A DNA stretch of 64,000 nt. Source: Flavobacteriales bacterium. Lineage in GTDB: Bacteria; Bacteroidota; Bacteroidia; Flavobacteriales_D; Sanyastnellaceae. Numbering within the stretch: position 1 is the first letter of the stretch; each line of letters starts with the position of its first letter. The DNA lies in assembly GCA_022447625.1 (NCBI GenBank), contig JAKVAX010000011.1, positions 43,220-107,219 of the forward strand, given 5' to 3'. The translations under genes and the position numbers were made by a program. Under the pieces are notes generated by a model, which was not told where the DNA came from, did not search any database, and worked only from the letters and a program-made list of their open reading frames with translations. Positions 55,754-63,999 of this stretch are shown here, in pieces.

Positions 55754-56650
55754 ATGTCAGCTGAACGTTTTCCCGCTTACCATCAGCACTGCATTGTTTG
55801 TGGTTCCGATAAGCTTCGACCGATGAAGGCTTATATGAAGCATCAGATGGTACGGTGCGGTAACTGTTCTATGGTGTTCATGCATCGTATTCCCACGGAG
55901 GAGCAGCTGGATGACCATTACTCTCAGTATTCGTACCATGAAGATCGATGGATTTCACCCATTACGATTCAGCGTTACAATGAGCTTCTTGACCGATTCG
56001 AGAAATACCGGAAAACCAATCGTCTACTAGATGTGGGATGTGGGATTGGTGAGTTCTTGTCGGTAGCTAAGGAAAGAGGATGGGAGGTGTACGGAACTGA
56101 GTTCTCGTCGACGGCAGTGGAAATCTGCCAAAAGAAGGGTATTCAAATGCTTCAGGGGAATCTATCCGCAAGGATATTTCCAGAAGAGTATTTCGATGTC
56201 ATTACCAGTTTTGAGGTGATTGAACACATTTATCACCCAACGCATGATGTGAAGGTGATTTATGAACTCCTCCGAAGAGGAGGGATGCATTATTGTACCA
56301 CTCCGAATTTCAATGCGCTTCACCGTTACAAACTCAAAGCTGAATATGATATCATTTACTTTCCTGAACATTTGGCCTACTTCACACCGAAGACTTTAAA
56401 ACGGATAATGACAGATGCTGGTTTTCGTGTTGTCAAAACGGAAACAACCGGCATTAATTTGACGCGAATAGCGCGTAGTAAAGACCTCAATTCCACCGTC
56501 TTAAGAGGAGAGGAGACGCCTAATGAGCAGATGAGAGAAAAGACTGAAACCCAATGGCCCTGGCGCCTTGCGAAGGTTTTGGCGAATACCGGACTGAATA
56601 TCACAGGCTTAGGTGCGGCCCTGAAAATTTCGGTGGTCAAGCCATCCTGA
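55754..56650 (+). CDS. SAM-dependent methyltransferase with N-terminal zinc ribbon
   Basis: 298 residues from ATG 55754. A zinc ribbon CIVCGSDKL ... VRCGNCSMVFMHR opens the protein; a class I methyltransferase core follows with LLDVGCGIGEFLS (motif I, about 94) and ITSFEVIEHIYHP (about 155). This is the architecture of methyltransferases acting in glycan or lipid modification; substrate unknown. Divergent from the lipase gene; TATCTTTTG lies just upstream as a possible -7 box, so the leader may be very short. Confidence 0.85.
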   Translation: MSAERFPAYHQHCIVCGSDKLRPMKAYMKHQMVRCGNCSMVFMHRIPTEEQLDDHYSQYSYHEDRWISPITIQRYNELLDRFEKYRKTNRLLDVGCGIGEFLSVAKERGWEVYGTEFSSTAVEICQKKGIQMLQGNLSARIFPEEYFDVITSFEVIEHIYHPTHDVKVIYELLRRGGMHYCTTPNFNALHRYKLKAEYDIIYFPEHLAYFTPKTLKRIMTDAGFRVVKTETTGINLTRIARSKDLNSTVLRGEETPNEQMREKTETQWPWRLAKVLANTGLNITGLGAALKISVVKPS

Positions 56651-56711
56651 TTTTTGTCCAATGGTCTAGTGAATTTAACCGACTATCGAGTTTCCTTAGA
56701 CATGTACCCTT

Positions 56712-56719
56712 TATATTTG
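56712..56719 (+). promoter_or_regulatory. -7 box of AraC-family gene
   Basis: TATATTTG, full TAnnTTTG match, 49 bases before the ATG. Confidence 0.5.
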
Positions 56720-56768
56720 GTTCTTACCCGAACGTTATCCTATATTGCCCTCCTAACCTTTAACCAAC

Positions 56769-57650
56769 ATGCAATTCTTTACCCAAGGTGTGAATGGCAT
56801 CCGAAAAGATGCCCGCCTAATTGATGGCTTCAGTATCTTCAGTATTGAGGATACACTTGGTAAAGGGAATGATGAGTTTGGAAATGACGTGTTCAAACGG
56901 CACCGAAGTGGAGCTTACACCGTCATGTACGTGGACAAAGGAGCCGGAAGCCATCACATCGATTTTCAGAAATATACCCTGCATCCAGGGGCTGTTCTGT
57001 TTATTTCACCAGAACAGGTTCAGCAATATGATCCAGCACGTCTGATCGGAGGATACGTTTTGCGTTTTACTCCGGATTTTTTGTGGGAATACGCAGACCC
57101 AAGAGAAGCCATGGCGATTCGTCGCTTATTCGACAATCAGGTCAGAACATCAATGCTAGATGCGCGTCGTTACCGTGACATCGTGATGTACTTTGAAATG
57201 GTGCTTCGTGAATACAATCACGCCAACGATCAGCTGAGAGCAAGTATCATTAAGAGTTCGTTGAATTTGCTTCTACTTCATGCCGACCGTTTGATTACTG
57301 ACGAATGCATTACACAAAATGAAGAAGAGGTCGGTTTCTCGTACTACACTCGTTTCAGAGCGCGTATTCCTCAACGTTTGGGCGAAACACGCAATGCCAG
57401 TGATTATGCTGAGGAGTTGGGCATTTCGTACAAGTATTTGAACGACTTGACAAAACGCTTTGCCGGCTGCACGAGCAAAGAAATCATTGATCGAACGCTC
57501 ATTGCAGAAGCCAAACGACTTGTCGTTGAAGGGCAGATCAGCGTTGGACAAATTTCACGTGAGCTTGGTTTTGATGAGCCTACGAACTTCCGCAAGTACT
57601 TCCGTAAGCACACGGGAATGGCACCGTTGAAATTCCGTCAAGAGAACTGA
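56769..57650 (+). CDS. AraC-family transcriptional regulator
   Basis: 293 residues: an N-terminal cupin-like sensor (about 15-165; YTVMYVDKGAGSHHIDFQKY, LHPGAVLFISPEQVQQYDPA) and a C-terminal double helix-turn-helix (about 205-290; YAEELGISYKYLNDLTKRF and EGQISVGQISRELGFDEPTN). It likely senses a small ligand. It lies 69 bases upstream of the dioxygenase-methyltransferase fusion in the same direction, so that gene is the obvious target. Confidence 0.93.
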   Translation: MQFFTQGVNGIRKDARLIDGFSIFSIEDTLGKGNDEFGNDVFKRHRSGAYTVMYVDKGAGSHHIDFQKYTLHPGAVLFISPEQVQQYDPARLIGGYVLRFTPDFLWEYADPREAMAIRRLFDNQVRTSMLDARRYRDIVMYFEMVLREYNHANDQLRASIIKSSLNLLLLHADRLITDECITQNEEEVGFSYYTRFRARIPQRLGETRNASDYAEELGISYKYLNDLTKRFAGCTSKEIIDRTLIAEAKRLVVEGQISVGQISRELGFDEPTNFRKYFRKHTGMAPLKFRQEN

Positions 57651-57694
57651 TCCGAATCATTTCTTTCTAAGCCTTGGTTCCCCAAGTGAATTTT

Positions 57695-57702
57695 TATCTT
57701 GC
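57695..57702 (+). promoter_or_regulatory. -7 box of the fusion gene
   Basis: TATCTTGC, with TTG 18 bases upstream as -33. The same octamer stands at 59125-59132 before pdxH. It lies downstream of the in-frame TTG at 57674, which supports ATG 57719 as the start. Confidence 0.45.
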
Positions 57703-57718
57703 GGCAACCGAATTTGTG

Positions 57719-59092
57719 ATGGAGAAAATACTGCAAGCGATCCGGGAGAATACCCCGGAAGGTTTTGATTACGAATGGCTCGGAACATTCGTCCACGCGA
57801 TTGGTGTTGATTCTTTGAACTACAAGGGGTATCTCCCTGAGATTACTGATAAGAAAGATTACGCACGAAATATTCTCTGCTTAGAGCCATTTGAGTGTGT
57901 GTTATTGTACTGGCCGCCAGGAGTAGAAAGTGCAGTACATCACCACAAGGGGTTCTGGGGATATGTGCTCTGTCTAGAGGGAACGGTTGACAATATCGAA
58001 TACATTCAATCAGGTGGTCAACTGCTGGAATCACGCACCATTCGTGCTCAAGCTGGTGGTGTGTTGAATGAACCAGACAACACGATTCACAAAATCGTGA
58101 ATCCGAGTAAGGAAGAGTATTTAGTAACGCTTCATTTCTACTACCCGGCACTGGATACGCTGGATAGACTGCGCATTTTTGATCTAGATAAGGGTGCTAT
58201 TGCCACCTTGAATGAGAAGGCACCAACCGCAAGTTTTGCGCATCCGAAAGACAATTATCACGCTTTCGAAGAAGACGCCTTTAGTTATGTATCACTGGAA
58301 GACAATCCGAAGACAAGATCACATCGTATTTACCCGATCATACCGAAGCCTTCAAGCAAAGACATTGCTGAACTCATTGGAGGCTACTATAAGGAACAAG
58401 CATTGGAGTATGATAGCTTTGATCTTAAGCACAAGTCACGCAGAAAGTACACCGAACGCATTAACGCCCTGATTGCAGATAAGCTGAGCAAATCTTCAGT
58501 CCGGAAGGTACTTGACCTCGCTTGTGGAACTGGACGTCGGGCGCTGAAGATTCGCGAAGAGAGCGAAGCGTCGTATGACTTGATGGGAGTGGATCTTAGT
58601 CCTGAAATGTGCGCAATAGCGCAAAACAGAGGCGTCAATGCTCAATCGGGAAACTGGCTCGAAATGGAACTTCCAGAAGAGTCTTTATGTGCAATCACCT
58701 TCCTATATGCATACGGACATATTCCTACAGAAGAAGAACGACGCAAAGCACTAAAGAAGGCTTTGATTTCATTGAAGCCAGGTGGATTATTATTCTTTGA
58801 CGCGTTCAACCTCAACGATAAAAACGAATGGGGCCCACATGCGGTGAAGGCTTATGAAGAGCATAACTTAGCTTCATTTGGGTATGAAAAGGGAGATGTG
58901 TTCTACAAGAAGGTAGGTGGAGAAGAAGTCGCGTTCTTGCACTATTGCGAAGAAGATTCTCTGGAAGCCTTCTTGGAAGAAATTGGCTTTGATGTTATTG
59001 ATTTAAAGCACATTGGTTACGTGCATCGTTCAGGGGAGATTCTCGATAGTGATGACGAAGGTGCCCTGTTTGTTATCGCACAGAAACGATGA
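57719..59092 (+). CDS. Cysteine-dioxygenase-like cupin fused to a methyltransferase
   Basis: 457 residues from ATG 57719. N-terminal half: cupin of the cysteine dioxygenase family, with the iron triad ESAVHHHKGFWGY (His about 74-76) and NTIHKIVNP (His about 124). The Cys of the mammalian Cys-Tyr cofactor is replaced by Gly, as in many bacterial forms. C-terminal half: class I methyltransferase, motif I VLDLACGTGRRA (about 264) and TFLYAYGHIP. A single frame across both halves rules out two genes. An AraC-type regulator precedes it. Joint substrate unknown; thiol oxidation then methylation is one guess. Confidence 0.8.
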   Translation: MEKILQAIRENTPEGFDYEWLGTFVHAIGVDSLNYKGYLPEITDKKDYARNILCLEPFECVLLYWPPGVESAVHHHKGFWGYVLCLEGTVDNIEYIQSGGQLLESRTIRAQAGGVLNEPDNTIHKIVNPSKEEYLVTLHFYYPALDTLDRLRIFDLDKGAIATLNEKAPTASFAHPKDNYHAFEEDAFSYVSLEDNPKTRSHRIYPIIPKPSSKDIAELIGGYYKEQALEYDSFDLKHKSRRKYTERINALIADKLSKSSVRKVLDLACGTGRRALKIREESEASYDLMGVDLSPEMCAIAQNRGVNAQSGNWLEMELPEESLCAITFLYAYGHIPTEEERRKALKKALISLKPGGLLFFDAFNLNDKNEWGPHAVKAYEEHNLASFGYEKGDVFYKKVGGEEVAFLHYCEEDSLEAFLEEIGFDVIDLKHIGYVHRSGEILDSDDEGALFVIAQKR

Positions 59093-59124
59093 TGAAGGCC
59101 ATTTTATAGCCATGTCTTACTTAC

Positions 59125-59132
59125 TATCTTGC
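59125..59132 (+). promoter_or_regulatory. -7 box of pdxH
   Basis: TATCTTGC, the same octamer as before the fusion gene, 51 bases before the ATG at 59183. Confidence 0.4.
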
Positions 59133-59182
59133 CAGTAAGTGAACAGCTGGATGTTTCCTCTGTTCCAATCTAAATTCAACCC

Positions 59183-59824
59183 ATGAAAGACTTAGGTTCT
59201 GTTCGAAAAGACTATTCAACGCACATCTTGTTGGAGTCTGAGGCTCACGAAGATCCATTTGATCAATTCGAGAAATGGATGGAAGAGGCCAGAGCCAATG
59301 ATCCGGAAGACTATAATGCCATGAACTTGGCAACCATCGGTGATCATGGTTTCCCTAATCAACGCATCGTCTTGCTGAGAGAGTTCTCTAGTGAAGGATT
59401 GGTGTTCTACACGAATTACAATAGTGTGAAAGGACAGGAGATTGGTCAAGATCCGAAGGTGGCGATCAACTTCTTCTGGAAGGGACTTGAGCGTCAAATC
59501 CGAGTAAAAGGAGAGGCGCGCAAGTTACCTGCCGAGGTGTCAGATGCCTATTTCGCTTCTCGCCCGAGAGAGAGCCAATTAGGAGCGTGGGTGAGCGACC
59601 AGAGCACGGTAATTAAAAGCCGAGAAGAGCTCGAACTTCGCATGAAAGAAATCGAAGACAAATATGACGGCAAAGAAGTTGATCGTCCATCGCATTGGGG
59701 CGGATACCGCGTATTCCCTGTGTACTTTGAGTTCTGGCAGGGAAGGCCAGGTCGACTTCATGACCGTCTTTCATATCGCGTTGATGCAGATGGTGCCTGG
59801 TATCAGGAGCGATTGTCGCCTTGA
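59183..59824 (+). CDS. pdxH: Pyridoxamine 5'-phosphate oxidase
   Basis: 213 residues, normal length. FMN/PLP-binding motifs: NAMNLATIGDHGFPNQRIVLL (about 50), LVFYTNYNSVKGQEI, RQIRVKGEARKL and ESQLGAWVSDQS, and the C-terminal signature PSHWGGYRVFPVYFEFWQGRPGRLHDR with the catalytic Arg/His. It oxidises pyridoxine and pyridoxamine phosphate to PLP in the cytosol. The next gene starts inside its stop codon. Confidence 0.96.
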   Translation: MKDLGSVRKDYSTHILLESEAHEDPFDQFEKWMEEARANDPEDYNAMNLATIGDHGFPNQRIVLLREFSSEGLVFYTNYNSVKGQEIGQDPKVAINFFWKGLERQIRVKGEARKLPAEVSDAYFASRPRESQLGAWVSDQSTVIKSREELELRMKEIEDKYDGKEVDRPSHWGGYRVFPVYFEFWQGRPGRLHDRLSYRVDADGAWYQERLSP

Positions 59825-60177
59825 TTGATTACGCCTATCTTGTTCCCATAATTGGGATATTACTCATTTACTTTATTGGTCGTGCATTCTACAACCTTGC
59901 CGACAAATTCAACGAGAACAAATGGCTTTGGGCCATCCTTGGTGTAGTTAGCTATTACGCCGGTTCCTTTATTGGTGGTATGTTATTCGGTCTTCTCGAA
60001 GAATTTGACATCATGCCGAGTGGTGGTCCTGATGATCTTCATGTGGCTTCTATTGCTCTTGCTGTAGTATTTGCAGCCGGTGTTGTCGTAGCTTTCTACT
60101 TCTTCTTGAAGAGAATGTGGACACGACGAGGGGTTGTTATCACCTCTGAGGTTTTGGATGGAGATATTGAATATTGA
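59821..60177 (+). CDS. Small membrane protein of unknown function
   Basis: 118 residues from a TTG that overlaps the pdxH stop. Three TM helices (YLVPIIGILLIYFIGRAFY; LWAILGVVSYYAGSFIGGML; SIALAVVFAAGVVVAFYFFL). Resembles small uncharacterised inner-membrane proteins; cotranscribed with pdxH but no functional link is visible. An internal Met would remove the first helix, so the TTG start is preferred. Confidence 0.7.
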   Translation: MIDYAYLVPIIGILLIYFIGRAFYNLADKFNENKWLWAILGVVSYYAGSFIGGMLFGLLEEFDIMPSGGPDDLHVASIALAVVFAAGVVVAFYFFLKRMWTRRGVVITSEVLDGDIEY

Positions 60178-60244
60178 AATTGTTCACGCCACTGTACTAG
60201 AAACATTCAATTCGTCTTTGGGTTAGTAAGCCAAACCACGAATT

Positions 60245-60769
60245 ATGTTTACGCTCTTTTTTCTTTTTGCACTAGCCCAACCCTTGATGTTAGACATGGG
60301 GGAAGGCAAAGCTGGTTCTGACTGGTATATCATCAACGATGGTGTCATGGGGGGAAGGTCATCCAGTTCATTTGACCTGAAGAAAGACCATCTCCATTTC
60401 GCTGGAACCATCAGCCTCGAAAACAACGGCGGATTCGCAAGCCTGAGAAGTCCATGGAACAAATACAACTTGAAAGGAAAGAAGTCGGTTACCATCAAAG
60501 CTCGCGGTACTGGAGGGCAGTTCTCATTGATTTTAGAGAAGAATCGAGAGTGGTGGCTTCCTACTTATAAATATACTTTCGAGCCAACATCAGAATGGCA
60601 GGAGTTCACTGTAGATCTCAAAGATTTAGTTGAATACACTGTTCAAGGAAAGACCGGCAAGAAGCTTGGCAAAGATGGAATTGAAGACATTATCCGTATT
60701 GGCATTATCAAGTACGACGGTAAAGCGGGGCCGTTCGAGTTGGAGATTGACGAATTGATTTTTCAGTGA
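60245..60769 (+). CDS. CIA30-family (NDUFAF1-like) protein
   Basis: 174 residues. A hydrophobic start (TLFFLFALAQPLML) may be a signal peptide. The CIA30 core is clear: SDWYIINDGVMGGRSSSSFD (about 25-44), FAGTISLENNGGFASLRSP, and YDGKAGPFELEIDEL. In mitochondria CIA30 helps assemble complex I; in bacteria it is a jelly-roll-like carbohydrate-binding-type fold with no fixed role. It overlaps the msrB frame end to end (GTG at 60766). Confidence 0.85.
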   Translation: MFTLFFLFALAQPLMLDMGEGKAGSDWYIINDGVMGGRSSSSFDLKKDHLHFAGTISLENNGGFASLRSPWNKYNLKGKKSVTIKARGTGGQFSLILEKNREWWLPTYKYTFEPTSEWQEFTVDLKDLVEYTVQGKTGKKLGKDGIEDIIRIGIIKYDGKAGPFELEIDELIFQ

Positions 60770-60804
60770 TATTTCGTTGGAGGAAAAAGAAGCAACTTGC
60801 AGGT

Positions 60805-61269
60805 ATGAGAACAGATGCGAGCATGTTAGACTGGGGAGATGTATTGCGTTTCGCCAATCACGGTAATCCAACACCTGAACGTCGAGATGAACGTTCTGAA
60901 GAGGAGTGGAAATCAGCACTAACAGCAGAAGAGTTCAGAGTTACTCGACTCAAAGGAACTGAACGCGCGTTTAGTTCTGAAATGTGCAGCTTGTTCGAGC
61001 CAGGGAAATACAAATGCGTGTGTTGCGGAACTCCGCTATTTGATGCGAGCGTGAAGTTTGAAAGTGGCACGGGATGGCCTTCATTCACTCAACCAATCAA
61101 AGAAAGCGCAGTTGCTTACCATATTGATTCAACCTTCGGGATGAAAAGGGTAGAGACGATATGTAATACTTGCGACGCACACCTAGGTCACGTTTTCCCT
61201 GATGGCCCAGCGCCAAGTGGACTTCGCTACTGCATCAACGCTGTTGCTCTTCGGAAAATGGAAGACTAA
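60805..61269 (+). CDS. msrB: Peptide-methionine (R)-S-oxide reductase
   Basis: 154 residues from ATG 60805; GTG 60766, which overlaps the previous stop, and ATG 60823 are also possible. MsrB motifs: zinc-ligand pairs KCVCCGTPLF and CNTCDAHLGHVF, the catalytic Cys in LRYCINAVAL (near residue 140), and GTGWPSFTQP. It repairs methionine-R-sulfoxide in proteins. No signal peptide in the shorter forms. Likely cotranscribed with the CIA30 gene. Confidence 0.93.
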   Translation: MRTDASMLDWGDVLRFANHGNPTPERRDERSEEEWKSALTAEEFRVTRLKGTERAFSSEMCSLFEPGKYKCVCCGTPLFDASVKFESGTGWPSFTQPIKESAVAYHIDSTFGMKRVETICNTCDAHLGHVFPDGPAPSGLRYCINAVALRKMED

Positions 61270-61817
61270 GGTTTCCAAGGGGAAGTGGTGATGTAGCCTG
61301 TGATTGTGATGCTGTTTCTGTGTACACCTTCGACTTCAAAGAGGTCTCCAAAATTTCGACCGTAGTAGATAAAGAACTTATATAGTCCGATGCCCACCTT
61401 CGGTCTTATTACAAGTGATCGCCCGGTATCTGTTGGGTACCAATGCAAATCCGCTCCGGCGTTTACTCCAGCTACAAAGGCGTATGTGTGAGCCCATACA
61501 CCCACTTTTGGAGCGATGGTTTCATAGGTCCAACTGTAGTTTCCACCTCCGTAGATCCCGAATGAAGTGCCGCCACCTTCACCATTCATAAATTGGCCCA
61601 AGCCAAGGGCAAGACCCAGAGGGTATTGTGAAAAGGCGCTGACTTCAGGCATGATTCCTAATGAACGTTCGCTATTCAACAGAGCTGAGCCATATTCGTG
61701 ATTTCTATGGAAGAAGGGCGGTTTTGTCAATGTAGGAACAGAATCACTCGCTGAGCCAATCTGAGCTTCCGCGCTAGCGAAAAGTAATAAACAGCTTACA
61801 AGAAGGAGAAGGCGCAT
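61266..61817 (-). CDS. Secreted protein of unknown function
   Basis: 183 residues from ATG 61817 (MRLLLLVSCLLLFASAEAQ signal peptide). The mature protein alternates short strands with many Gly and aromatic residues (LGLALGLGQFMNGEGGGTSF, YGGGNYSWTYETIAP, VVRPKVGIGLYKFFIYYGR), typical of a small outer-membrane barrel or beta-rich surface protein. Convergent with msrB, overlapping by four bases. Not recognised. Confidence 0.7.
   Translation of the reverse strand: MRLLLLVSCLLLFASAEAQIGSASDSVPTLTKPPFFHRNHEYGSALLNSERSLGIMPEVSAFSQYPLGLALGLGQFMNGEGGGTSFGIYGGGNYSWTYETIAPKVGVWAHTYAFVAGVNAGADLHWYPTDTGRSLVIRPKVGIGLYKFFIYYGRNFGDLFEVEGVHRNSITITGYITTSPWKP
61767..61781 (-). repeat. 15-bp dispersed palindrome, exact copy
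   Basis: Sense TTCGCTAGCGCGGAA, encoding FASAE at a signal-peptide end, as at 10078. Confidence 0.85.
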
Positions 61818-61861
61818 ATGCATTGAATGATTCCGAAGCAATGATATTTCTTTTTTTGTCT

Positions 61862-61877
61862 TTCGCCAATGGCGGAA
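61862..61877 (+). repeat. TTCGCC-AAT-GGCGGAA hairpin variant, intergenic
   Basis: Long-stem palindrome between two minus-strand genes. The T tract lies on the wrong side for it to terminate the upstream T9SS gene. Confidence 0.65.
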
Positions 61878-61884
61878 AAGTGTA

Positions 61885-63753
61885 CTATCGCTTTACGAAT
61901 CTCACGAACTCTTTATCGTTATTCTCTGTCGTGACAATGTATACTCCCGCAGCCCAGTCGCTCACGTTTAGGCTCTTACGTTCACCTTCACGGATTTGGA
62001 TGCGTTTAATATGATGTCCATACAAATCGAACACCTCCAATTGCATTTTAGTTGAGCCATCGTTGTAGACCGTTACGACCTGGTTTCCAGGGTTCGGGTA
62101 CAATCCCCATAAACTGCTGTCATCAGTGATGTAGACAGATCTGACCATTGAAAGGCTACTCGCCCCAGAGAAGTCCATTTGGCGAATGCGGTAGTAGGAA
62201 GTTCCATTCAGGGCATGCGTATCCGTGTAGTTATAGTTGATGAGCGATTGGCTATTACCGGCACCATCTATGTAGGCTATTGCTTCCCAATCTACTGCAT
62301 TGGTCGAGCGTTCTATTTTGAAAAGTTGGTTGTTAGTCTCACTTGCGGTAGACCAATTCAAATTGACATCTCCGCTTACAGGAGACGCAGTAAAATCAGT
62401 GAATTCAACAGGAAGGAAAAGCATAGCAAATCCTATGGTAAAGTCAATTCCTTCAGGGATGTCGACTCCAGAGAACGTATACCTCACACCATCAGAAGTG
62501 GCTGGGATAATATTCAATGGGGTTTCGTCAGCATAGTCACCATCACCATCGATGTCAGCAATCAAGCGGAAATCAACAGCGTTGTTTGGCATGTAATCAG
62601 ACAGGTTAAATGTGAGGGTAGTAGCTCCTACATTTCCTCCAACTTCATCGAATACCCAGCTACCAGAAGATCTTCCAGCGATATTATTGGGTAGATCGCT
62701 TCCTCTCCAGCCAAATTTAAGATCGCTATATCCAAGAAATAAGTATTCGTTTATTCCAAGATCTGAGGGATTACTCATGCGAACGATTCCAGAACCCTGA
62801 GCTACCAAATTAGAAACACCTCCTTGACTTCCAATACCGATTACATGGTGGTCATGGTTACCCCAAGTAGGGTGATCTCCGTTGTAGTAATCGTTGCCAT
62901 CAAGCGGAATATCAAACTTCGCACTCAAGTAATTCTCAATGATATTACGCTGAGCTAGTCCGTGCATCTGGTTGTAAAGAATGAACTCGGCTATTTGTCC
63001 TTCAAATTCAAAGCGTTGACCATTTTCTTCTTCATCTATGAAGTAGCTATCTCCATTCATAGCGCCAAGGCAAACGTTGCCTTCGCTTGGGTATCTTAAC
63101 CCAACACCTTCTGCAGTATCAAGCAGACCACCATTCATGTATACATCCATGGTTCCATCAGCATCTTCATCACCGTCGATATGAACGCTAATGATGTATG
63201 CTTCTTCCTGATCTACTTCGTCGCTGACATAAGTGTATTCCCATTCCGAGCCTTCACCGTCATCAGAAATATTGTAAGTGCCAACAAACAGCTCGTCTTC
63301 CTCGATCCAGATATTGAACCCACGATCTTCGCCACCTTCTTCATAGACGACCATCCGGTCTTCTGTTTCTTCTCCAGTGGTAAACACAATGTAGTAGCTA
63401 CGTTGCGCCACTGGTTCATCAGAAGCAAAGTTGTTGATATCGGCGTTATTATCAATCTTCAAGCGATCGTTATTCCCATCGAATTGGATGGTGGGATAAC
63501 CGTTCAACGCATAGTCGTTCTCATAAACAACCATAGGTTGGCGTCCGCCTACTTCATATGCAGAGAGTGTATTCCCACCGAAATTCTTCCACTGAGAGAT
63601 CAACTCTTCTTCGTCGATTGTATAGAGTACGTCTGCTGAAAACCAGAATCTGTTTTCAGTATCACCTTGCACACCTCCAGGGCCTTCTTGCGCCGCTGTC
63701 ATCAGAGAGAAAAGGAGGGCAGGGACTAGAGTAATTCGTCTGTTCATCCGCAC
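61885..63753 (-). CDS. T9SS-secreted LamG/concanavalin-like protein
   Basis: 622 residues: signal peptide (1-21), a concanavalin-like/LamG domain with DUF8202 character (about 30-250; RFWFSADVLYTIDEEELISQ, LNGYPTIQFDGNNDRLKID, FEGQIAEFILYNQ), a middle part with GWRGSDLPNNIAGRSSGSWV and a fibronectin-type segment (VNLNWSTASETNNQLFKIER), and a T9SS type A domain (about 540-622; LYPNPGNQVVTVYNDGSTKM). A large adhesive or polymer-binding surface protein is likely. Confidence 0.88.
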   Translation of the reverse strand: MRMNRRITLVPALLFSLMTAAQEGPGGVQGDTENRFWFSADVLYTIDEEELISQWKNFGGNTLSAYEVGGRQPMVVYENDYALNGYPTIQFDGNNDRLKIDNNADINNFASDEPVAQRSYYIVFTTGEETEDRMVVYEEGGEDRGFNIWIEEDELFVGTYNISDDGEGSEWEYTYVSDEVDQEEAYIISVHIDGDEDADGTMDVYMNGGLLDTAEGVGLRYPSEGNVCLGAMNGDSYFIDEEENGQRFEFEGQIAEFILYNQMHGLAQRNIIENYLSAKFDIPLDGNDYYNGDHPTWGNHDHHVIGIGSQGGVSNLVAQGSGIVRMSNPSDLGINEYLFLGYSDLKFGWRGSDLPNNIAGRSSGSWVFDEVGGNVGATTLTFNLSDYMPNNAVDFRLIADIDGDGDYADETPLNIIPATSDGVRYTFSGVDIPEGIDFTIGFAMLFLPVEFTDFTASPVSGDVNLNWSTASETNNQLFKIERSTNAVDWEAIAYIDGAGNSQSLINYNYTDTHALNGTSYYRIRQMDFSGASSLSMVRSVYITDDSSLWGLYPNPGNQVVTVYNDGSTKMQLEVFDLYGHHIKRIQIREGERKSLNVSDWAAGVYIVTTENNDKEFVRFVKR

Positions 63754-63836
63754 GAGTTTGTTTTAAATCAGGTAGGATTATTTACTCGATGATGTGCGTA
63801 AAGGTTACGATGAAGTGTAAGTTTTTTCCTACGAGT

Positions 63837-63920
63837 GGTGGAATGTGGAATATGGAACGCGGAACGAGGAACAAGGAATGTGGAATGTGGAATGTGGAAC
63901 GCGGAATGTGGAACGCGGGT
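63837..63920. repeat. Twelve-unit heptamer array NNNGGAA
   Basis: GGTGGAA, TGTGGAA, TATGGAA, CGCGGAA, CGAGGAA, CAAGGAA, TGTGGAA x3, CGCGGAA, TGTGGAA, CGCGGGT, unbroken 7-base phase. Shares GTGGAATGTGGAACG with 34011-34026. The remaining bases to 64000 hold only a short AGAGAC/GTCTCT hairpin at 63980-63999. Confidence 0.88.
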
Positions 63921-63979
63921 ATTTGACCTTCCCTAAATAGCGTTGACCGTTTTGTTCAACTTTCTGCTATTATTTCAAG

Positions 63980-63999
63980 AGACATTGGAACGTCTCTAA
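63980..63999. other. Hairpin AGAGAC-N8-GTCTCT at the right edge
   Basis: Perfect 6-bp stem; the context beyond the window is unknown, so no function is assigned. Confidence 0.3.

Noticed and set aside
57674..57719. TTG start at 57674 for the dioxygenase-methyltransferase gene
   Set aside because: It precedes a -7 box (57695-57702), so the ribosome start is more likely the ATG at 57719.
61861..61885. Rho-independent terminator for the T9SS gene at 61885-63753
   Set aside because: The hairpin is good but in the minus-strand transcript it is followed by A residues, not U; the T run lies on the wrong side.
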